29,125 bases of DNA from Mesotaenium endlicherianum (lineage: Eukaryota > Streptophyta > Zygnematophyceae > Zygnematales > Mesotaeniaceae): positions 145,135 through 174,259 of the forward strand of contig WELA01012539.1 of NCBI GenBank assembly GCA_009602735.1, written 5' to 3'. Below the pieces are notes generated by a model. It did not search any database and was not told the origin of the DNA. It was given only the letters and a program-made list of their open reading frames with translations. Below are positions 21,588 to 29,125 of this stretch, piece after piece. Position 1 is the first letter of the stretch. Each line of letters begins with the position of its first letter. The translations under genes were made by a program, and so were the position numbers.

Positions 21588-24500
21588 CTAAGAGGTGTCT
21601 GCGGATATGAATTCGGCCTTCCTCTTTCTCCTTTTCTCGGTCCAGAAATCAGCGAGACGGTTAGATGCAATTTTCAAATGAGCTGGCGGCATTGAAGCAT
21701 AGCAGATTCTGAAGAACCCAGGCTCCGCATAGTGGCATGCTTGTCCTGCAAACCACAACATGGCCAAAATAGCAGGAAGACACAGGCTCGAGTTGAAAAG
21801 ATGCAGATGTGCATGACAGCTGGAGGTTGAAAAGCGCATGTACAAGTGAAAAGTCGGCACCAGAATCAGAAGGAACAAAAAGAGCCATTCGCAAGATGAG
21901 CAGATAGCCCCACTCACTACATTACAATTTGGATTGAGGTGAATAAAGATATGATGGAAGGCAGCAGGCAGCAAGCATCGCCACAGTTTGAAGAGAAGTC
22001 CCTAGTGAAAGGCCAGAAAGCTCTCTAAGGACATATTTGAAGCATGTGAGAGAATAGGCACCTGGAGTAAGAACAATCTTGCACTTGTCGAGTATCTCTT
22101 TCCAGAGCACAGTCTCGGCCTCAAAGGTTGGCTGCATGCCACCCGGCCCCGCAACATGGCCAAAGAAGTCAGCTACATGCGAGTCACTTCTCTCCCTTAG
22201 AACATATGACTAATGTAGCATAAATGCCAAGGAGAAACAAAGCTGATGAACCGGGACACTGACTCCTGCCCAGACATTATGGCTACGCATCATGGCCAGC
22301 GACTGCCTGGAGGTCCAATAAGTACAGCGTGAAGAAGAACAATAATTATGACAGGGACAGCAACATATATTACTGTGCAACTTCACGTGCAACCTGGACA
22401 GCTGCTTGAATCCAGCCAGCAAACACAAGCCTCCAAGCACAAGTGGATGACACTATGAAAGGCAAGAGTCTAACCTCAGCAAGAAGTAGTCGGAGGTCAA
22501 GCCAGCAGAACATGGCGGCGCACGCGGGCATGTACGGCATGTGGGCTTCCTCAAATGTTGTCGTCAGGAGCTCATACGAGCGCTTGAGCCGCCTGTGCAG
22601 AGACAGCTGCTAGAGCGTAAATGATTGACACAGCACAAGTTCTATAAAGGGGGTGGCCTACGACCTCCCAGTGCCCAGGAATACTCGTGCATGCAAATAT
22701 GTATCATTGGAATATGAATACGATGGACGAGAGAAACGACCACTTTGTCTGTTAGAAAAAAATGTTCAAAGATTCAGGAGTGATGAACAAAGCATCTCTT
22801 CTGTCAGCTGTTCTCTGCTCTTACGCCAACTGGCGCTCAAGAAGACTTTGCACACCTTCTGTCTGCTGGAATTCATTGGCGATGTTCAGTTCCATTGGAA
22901 GGAATTCATCTTATGCATCCAGATAATGCATCGCTGCGTGCTATAATCATGGAATTTGTATGCAGGAAGAAAGCACAAATGCCCATATCGTGAACACTAG
23001 CCAAATGAAGTCAGCGACAGCTGCCTGCCCACATCCATAGTGCCCTCACAGAGCAAGCATGCGATTATCGCGCAAAATTTGAGACACATGGCAAAGCTGC
23101 AGCAAAGCACCATGAGGCCTGCACTCTTGCCATCTTGCTTCAGCGTACAGACTTGCCAGACAACAAAAGTATCAATATATGTTTTAAGGGGGTGCAGGAG
23201 AAGCGGGGACACATCTGCGTAAAAGCCTTGCATGCGTAAAGGTCTCCAACATCTATCAAATGGTGTTCTTAAGAGCCCTCGAGGACGCAGATGAACCTTA
23301 CCGGTTGTTCTCTGACACATAGCAGTCCACAAACTCATCATCCTCGAGCATGATGGACAGCGCATGTTGCGTATCATTGGAGACTGCGGCAAACATCCCC
23401 ATGTTCTGCCAGAACTGCAAAATAGAAGATGGAAAATTCTCCACACAGAGAGAGATTTAAAACCGGGACTTAGCCCTCATCTAACTCTCTCTACTGCTCC
23501 CAGTGAGCCCACAATGCGATCCAATGCAGAATAGATGCACCAAATTGAGTGCCTTATCTCACAGGCAGTATACAAACTGACGTGCAATAGTTGGGTTAGT
23601 GCTGGGTGTGTGAATAAAACGTATGATATAAAGCAGCAGCCGGTACTGAATCTCACCTCTAGCAGGTCCTTGTTCTTGGTATGCAAGCACCCGACTCTAA
23701 AGCCATTCATGCCAAAGTCTTTGCTCATTCCGTACGCAGTGTGAACAAGCTCCGTCACGAGCTCCTCGGAAACCAGACCCTCTTGCACCACATGCGCCGC
23801 AACTTTCGATAAGCTCACAAACTCATCGTCCGACGCCCTGCCCAGCCATCACTCAGCAAGTTCGTCACATAGAGACCCATTCCTGATTCTTGTGCCCCAT
23901 GAGGCTGCCAAATTGAATATTTGTGAGCAAGCAGTGACTCCCAAAATAATTGTTTGTCATTATCAGCTGTAAGGTGCTACTGCCTCCATGGCAATGATAG
24001 TGGAACCCAAGGTAATCCGTACAAGCTACATGGCTAAATACTAGCTTCAGAGTTACTATGGAGCAAACCTTGAAGTACTTGATGACTCTTGCCAAGAAGG
24101 TGGTCGAGGGGCTGCATGAGAGCTGGTGAGGGCAAAAACTTTCGACTGGCTGATAGAGCATCTTCAAGAGAAGCATCTCCAACGTGCCACTGTTCACAAA
24201 GTATTATTGGCTACAGTAAGCAGCATACGCAAGGACAACCAAGACTCCCTGTTCCTGATGCGAAGGCAGTGAGTGACAGGTTTGGCAAAGCATGCCTATT
24301 TACCCAAACTTAGAGTTGGCATAGATCTCGTCTGCCAAAATGTGGAGGCCTTTCCTCACAGCCCACAGCAGCAGCTCCTGCCAGCACAGAAAAGCGCAAA
24401 ACATACCAACACAAGAAACTCATCAGACTGCCAATCATGTATACAACTATGCTTTACATCAAAATCAGTAAAACGTTGAGAGACGGCTGCAGTTTATCAC

Positions 24501-26396
24501 AAAACCGCAGAACACTATTGCAGTTAGAGAAAGTCTTGGACAGAAACACAGATGCGGTAGTATAAGACTGGGAGGGAAAGCTGCAGTACCTTCAGCGTTG
24601 CTTCTGGATAAAGGGTTCCCAGGGGATTCCCAGGGTTAGTGAGCAACAGGACTTTCGCCTTTGTACCTCTCTTGACTGCCTCAGCCACGCCTGCGTCCAT
24701 TTCTGCTGATGTTGGAATATAAGTTTGCGTATCAAATGGCTGAACTGGAATCGGGATGACCTCGTTCTGTAAGAAGTTACAAGCATCCCGGACAACAAGG
24801 AATATGTCAGCAATCATGTGAACCAAGCACGGCTGCCTAAGCAAATAGTTTCCATTTGAGAACCCTGTCGCATTTTGTCTGCACACCAAGTTGGTTAAGA
24901 ATGCATACTTTTGCTACAATACATTATGCAGAATTTGCACAACACACACCTGACTATGTGTACGTCAAAAGAAGACATGTGCCGCTAATCAATACGAAAC
25001 AAAACGCCGGAGCAGGTTGAACAGGGAGCAACTGTGTATACCTTACCCTTATCCCCATGTCGTTGTCGAAGGCTGGAAAGTAAGGTGCAGGTATGAGACA
25101 GGCGTCGCCGGGATTGCAAGTTGCAAAGAAGAAGAGATCAAGAACACTGCACAGCGATCAACCATAAAGAGGAAAAGGAAGGATAAATGGAAAATTGGAG
25201 CACGTATTAGCTGACAATTTTATGTTGCCTGCAAGCCAAGAACTGAAGGGAAAACGTGCTAGCCTATTTCCATCAGGTCCAATCTCCATCTTATAATAAC
25301 AGGTCCCGGCCAACCAAGACTCACCAATGCTGCATGTAGCAATAAATGAGCTAGAAAAGAGAGGTCTCTTGCAAGCTTACGCTGTCACTCCGCTGGAGAC
25401 ACAAATGTGTGCAGGATTCACCTGCAAAAGAGAAGCAGCAGCAAGGAGTAGCTTATAAGTATAACAAGAGGCTGACAAGCATAAGAGCATTTTGCATGTT
25501 ACTTCATTGCTTCAAGCATTTGAACTGAGACAAACATGCTGCCACCTCTCGCCAAACTTTTAGGCCCATGTGCCTATTGAGAAGCTGGTCACATTATCGT
25601 CCATTCCTGTGCATTTGAGCCGACAACTATACACAGAAGCACAGGTCAGCAGCTCAATATAGAGAAGACCTTACTGACCTCCACTCCCATGAAGGTTCTT
25701 TCCATCATCTTTGCCATCGATTTTCGAAGATGGTGACCTCCACGAAAATTGCCGTACAGGCCTATTGTAGATGGCACCTCTCGGCAACTCCTGATGACAA
25801 TAACACGGACAGGAACTCAGCTGGTCTTCCATTCTCCATAGAAAGGGCCTGGATGATGCAAAAACTATGACAGTGATCTCTGACCGCTTGATGCACTACT
25901 TCAAGTCGACAATAAAAACAAATAACTGGCTTACTAGCACTCACCTTATCTTCTCCTGAATAAGGTCAAAGGTCAAGACACTCTCTGCTGTTGCCATCTG
26001 CAGAATGAAGACGAACATCAGTCTTAGTCAAGTGCTTAGAAGAAGACCACACTGCTTATCAATTTATTCTACTTTAAGGGGGAGCTCCTAGAAAGAACCA
26101 AATATTTGGAAGCCAAGCTGTAAAGACAGCAAGCCTCTACATACCAGGAAGAAACCTCCCTCGTCCTCGGGCAGCCATGGCCTGCTCTTTGACTCATTTA
26201 CGGCCTTAATGTATGGCGAGAAGGGTACGAGAGCTCTGTTACCACGGCTAGACAAACGGTTTGACGTCACGGTGGATTTTTCCTCGGACCTCTCTTCATG
26301 TCCAACTCCTCGATCACTTTCGCTGACCAAGCCATCTCCAGGTTTTGATACTATGTCAGAGACCTCTTCTGCAGTTGTTCTGAGCAGGTCTGCCAT
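21588..26396 (-). CDS. ACC-synthase-like class I/II PLP-dependent aminotransferase
   Basis: Fold type I PLP enzyme of the ACC synthase/alanine-tyrosine aminotransferase group. True ACC synthase converts S-adenosylmethionine to the ethylene precursor ACC; related algal proteins may simply be transaminases. Exons on the minus strand: 26396-26145, 25997-25945, 25790-25679, 25421-25381, 25146-25047, 24766-24590, 24377-24304, 23837-23657, 23414-23302, 22592-22475, 22131-22062 and 21745-21588, giving 482 residues; all are GT-AG. Visible motifs: TAESVLTFDLIQEKI (the AEN-x-L-x-FDL region), SSGVTAVLDLFF, NPGDACLIPAPYFPAFDNDM, TNPGNPLGT (residues 229-237), LADEIYANS (Asp261 and Tyr264), YGMSKDFGMNGFRVG (PLP lysine about K309), SNDTQHAL, and LTPGQACHYAEPGFFRICYA (substrate-carboxylate Arg about 443). 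The N-terminal 65 residues are polar, with no clear targeting signal. The first in-frame ATG is used; the frame is open for at least 12 codons upstream without ATG, so an upstream exon is possible. The family is certain, the substrate is not. Confidence 0.9.
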
Positions 26397-27057
26397 GGCA
26401 TCAAGCAGCACCCTTTGCTCATTATCAAACACCAGTTATAGTGTCTTATGGTTCCTTAGTTAGCAATTAGGCCCCTGTCCTTTGTTGCAGCATGGGTAAA
26501 AATTTAGTCCAGCGCCCATTTTGACGCTGCCCTATGATTATGTTAGACAAGTGGTTATAAGGATATTATTTACGTCATGACCTGATTTCCCTATCTAGGT
26601 GGGTACGCGTCATATATTTGTATGCTCATTGTAATTAATGTTCTGAAGGAGAAAGGTCAACAGGGTCAACTATCTGACCGTCTTTAACGTCACACAGGAA
26701 GCCTGGTTGATATGGAACTCTGTTCCTAGTGTGCATTGGAATTAACGAGCCATGTTGAGTGTTACTGACGAGTTTAGCGATCACCTTTCCTCTTAACCAA
26801 GGACGGTAGCCGAGCTGCTCTAGCTGTCGTGTTCTTCCGTTTCTTGTGATCAGTGGTAATTATTAGGGTCCTAGTTATTACCGAACATCCCCGACTATTT
26901 TCAACTCAATTAAGAGCTCTCAAAATACAGCCGCCCAATTCATTATTACATTGTCCTCCGCTGTTGTCCGAGAAGAAACTTGCTGACTGCTATGTTACCT
27001 GCTTGATAGTCATACCTGGCTTGGTCCAGCACGAGCTACCATCTTTATAACATCGCG
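26397..27057. promoter_or_regulatory. Divergent spacer between aminotransferase and RAD51C genes
   Basis: 661 bases between two ATGs pointing away from each other, probably a shared bidirectional promoter region with both 5' UTRs. It is moderately AT-rich, with no evident TATA box, repeat or coding exon. An upstream exon of the aminotransferase cannot be excluded because its first-exon frame remains open to at least 26432. Confidence 0.45.
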
Positions 27058-29074
27058 ATGGAAACGCTATCTCTTCAGCTGCCTCCCACCTTACGGTCTA
27101 AGCTTCTGTCTGCTGGTTTCAAGACTGTTCAAGACTTGCAAGGCGTTGGTCCTATTGAGCTTGCTAGAGGTGAGCATCTTTGTGCTACTTGAAATTACGA
27201 GTCCGTTTTGGCTCTGAGTAGGAAATGGCAGCAACTCATACACGCAATATTTACCGCTGCAGATGCTTCAATATCCCATGAAGATGCTCTGCATGTACTG
27301 AAGCTGGTGCCAACCAACAATGACGGAGAAGCGGTTGCAGGTACGACCCGCTGAATAATTTAAAAACTACATCTGGTACTCTAATTGCAAATGTACACCT
27401 GTTTCGGCTCGCTAAGCTGCAATAGTGATTATTGCTCTGGAAGGGTGACGCTCGGTGGTGGCAACATTTCTTATTCTTTCAGATATTGCTTCACCTTGTA
27501 TCCTGGGTTCGGACCACTAAGACTTCACTCGTTGTGCAAGCATCAGGAGCAAAGTCGGCTTGGGAGCTGCTTCACAGTGAGAAAAGCAGGAGAAAGGTGA
27601 CCACTTTCTGCCCTGCTGTGGATAAGATCCTTGGTGGAGGCATCTCCTACGGCGAAATTACGGAGATTTGTAAGTCATGATGCCCTTTGGTTGTCTGTTT
27701 ATTGTACTGATATTGTGTTACTCCTCATATGGATGCCGATACTTGTATGTATTCTATGCCCATTGTAAGTATTTATGTAGGTGATTGTACATTCAGTTCA
27801 TTGGGTCTTCGTATGGAGAAACATGTGCTAAACTTTATGCAGTAATGACTCATACCCATCCTACCTCACATGTCACATATGTGTATTTGGCTGAATGCTA
27901 AGACACTCTGTCTGGTCTGGCATGTCCCTAAAAGGCGGCCACCACTTGTGCAGGTGGTGTGCCAGGAGTGGGGAAAACTCAGTTTGGGTACGTGGCTAGC
28001 CCTTTACTGTTGTGTTTGTAGTGTCAATAGTCTTTGGGGACCTTCTTATTGACCCACCTTTTGTTACTTAGCATGTCGAACTGTGTCCTCCACTGTCTGT
28101 CAACTCGCCTTGACTGATCAATTGCGATGCTGGTTGGGCAGGATCCAGCTTGCAATTAATGTGCAGACTCCAGCTGCCTTTGGCGGCCTTGAGGGCCAAG
28201 CTGTGTACATAGGTAACTGCCGCAGACCCCCCCTCCCTTCATTCCCTTCCCTCCCTCCCTGTTTCTCGCTCTCTTCCCATGCTCACTTACATTGGCTCAA
28301 CTTGAGTTTCAGTATGATTGTCTTCAGACGGGTTGTTTGTTCCCAGTGAGGATCAAGGTTGAAGAATCAGGTCATTGGGTTAATATTTTGGGGTCTATGC
28401 TTCTGGATATTGCGCTGGGATATGCTGACGAAACAAGTTGCTGTTCTATCAAAAGAAACTTACCTTAGGCAGGCAATCTTCACCTGGCACCCTGCCCCCC
28501 CAGTGATACGTAGAGCGAAGCAGGTCATGCCCCCTTCAAGCTCTTCCAAATCTCATGGAGCTTCTCATGAAGCCGTTTCTTAACCCTTTGACTGAAAATG
28601 CTGCACTCCATAAGATTTCCGAGGTTGCATGCACATGAGCCTGTTTCATCAATTCGCACAGACAAGCGCTTACCGTCATCAGCCATGGCGCCAGATGACA
28701 GATGACAGCTGGCCTTGCTTGCCGGCTCTCTTAGTCGGATTGAGGGTACCTGCCACCCCCTCCCTCCCCCTGGGGAAGGTGTTCTCTGAGAGCTCTTGCT
28801 GGCAGAAGGTGTACAGATACAGAAGGGAGCTTCATGGTGGAGCGTGCACTGGAGCTGGCGCACGCGTGGCTGGTGAGCCTCAGGTCCTCGTCTGCAGCCG
28901 GCGGGCTGCGCGACTTGGAGGCACGCATGCACGCCACGTCGCCGGATGACGTGCTGGGCAACATCTTTTACTTTCGCGTGCACGAGTACGTTGAGCAGCT
29001 GGCCCTCCTCAACACTCTAGACGCCTTTCTGGAGGACCACCCGCAGGTATGTGGGGTCCAGATGAGCTCGGTTG

Positions 29075-29125
<51 letters not shown>
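27058..29125 (+). CDS. RAD51C: RAD51C recombinase paralog (N-terminal part, gene continues past window end)
   Basis: RecA/RAD51-family ATPase that works in RAD51 paralog complexes for homologous recombination and meiotic repair in the nucleus. Exons: 27058-27169, 27263-27340, 27547-27669, 27954-27987, 28142-28212 and 28817-29046 (phases 1,1,1,2,1,0), giving 216 residues of a family usually about 345-385 long. The N-terminal helix-hairpin-like part is LPPTLRSKLLSAGFKTVQDL. KSAWELLHSE and FCPAVDKILGGGISYGEITE follow. Walker A is GVPGVGKT (residues 106-113), carried on a 34-base exon. IQLAINVQTP, GLEGQAVYI and DTEGSFMVERALELA then match plant RAD51C. Exon 6 ends at FLEDHPQ; Walker B would follow in the next exon. 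The start of exon 3 is the least certain border: 27547 fits the phase, but a stronger pyrimidine tract lies before 27482, where the phase does not fit. The ATG at 27058 is inferred from the homologous N-terminus. Confidence 0.92.
28229..28261. repeat. C/T-rich tract in RAD51C intron 5
   Basis: An almost pure C/T run with CCCT-type units, located 16 bases downstream of the exon 5 donor within a 604-base intron (28213-28816). It is far from the acceptor, so it is unlikely to be the working pyrimidine tract. Confidence 0.6.
29076..29125. repeat. (CT)n microsatellite at window end
   Basis: At least 25 CT units starting 29 bases after the donor of RAD51C exon 6 and running off the window. It is intronic in the sense direction, so the transcript carries a long pyrimidine tract. 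Confidence 0.95.

Noticed and set aside
24069..24189. Open segment on the minus strand between aminotransferase exons 7 and 8, bordered by an AG and a GT, readable in two frames.
   Set aside because: It is 121 bases long, so including it breaks the frame. Direct joining of 24304 to 23837 gives NSKFGASDDEFVSLSK, which fits the family.
27482..27546. Possible earlier start of RAD51C exon 3 after a strong pyrimidine tract.
   Set aside because: Its phase does not match the exon 2 donor at 27341; the AG at 27545-27546 does. It is kept as an uncertainty in the gene entry.
1..29125. Search by eye for tRNA, rRNA, CRISPR, viral or transposase genes.
   Set aside because: No cloverleaf with a T-loop consensus, no spaced repeats and no reverse transcriptase, integrase or transposase motifs were seen. 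Short or decayed elements could be missed without a database search.

Overview
This window is nuclear DNA from an intron-rich eukaryote of the green lineage. It could be a chlorophyte or a streptophyte alga, and the sequence alone does not decide between them. The evidence is as follows. The genes are split into short exons with GT-AG borders, plus at least one well-supported GC-AG intron. There is a plastid-type phytoene synthase with a transit-peptide-like N-terminus. There is a PII signalling protein with the plant/green-algal T-loop and C-terminal extension. The other proteins (a Thp1/PCID2 subunit, a CCCH + G-patch protein and RAD51C) look most like their plant counterparts. There are no bacterial operons and I see no ribosome binding sites. 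I saw no tRNA, rRNA, CRISPR array or intact transposon.

Layout: (1) 1-4325, minus strand: 5' part of a TREX-2 PCID2/Thp1-like gene, six exons, running off the left edge. Its introns are full of CA/GC microsatellites, purine tracts and telomere-like CCCTAA pieces. (2) 4326-5112: a divergent spacer. (3) 5113-9149, plus strand: a CCCH zinc finger + G-patch protein (ZGPAT family), five exons, with a GC-AG first intron. (4) 9150-12715: an AT-rich stretch with no gene, ending in a cluster of short repeated motifs upstream of the next gene. (5) 12716-15746, plus strand: phytoene synthase, six exons, complete. (6) 15747-17359: a convergent 3' spacer. (7) 17360-20741, minus strand: PII (GLB1), seven exons, complete. 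(8) 21588-26396, minus strand: an ACC-synthase-like class I/II PLP aminotransferase, twelve exons, complete. (9) 26397-27057: a divergent spacer. (10) 27058 to the right edge, plus strand: the N-terminal 216 codons of RAD51C in six exons; the window ends inside a CT microsatellite in the following intron.

All six models were built by joining exons whose reading phases match across each intron and whose joined product follows its family without gaps. The four complete genes come to whole numbers of codons: 690, 457, 225 and 482 residues plus stop. The genes do not form one pathway. They cover mRNA export, RNA binding or processing, carotenoid synthesis in the plastid, plastid nitrogen sensing, PLP amino-acid chemistry and recombinational repair. 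This is an ordinary eukaryotic gene neighbourhood and I did not find a novel multi-gene system. The observations most worth following are the GC-AG intron(s), the algal ACC-synthase-like enzyme, a hairpin sitting on a splice acceptor, and a short repeated-motif cluster upstream of phytoene synthase.
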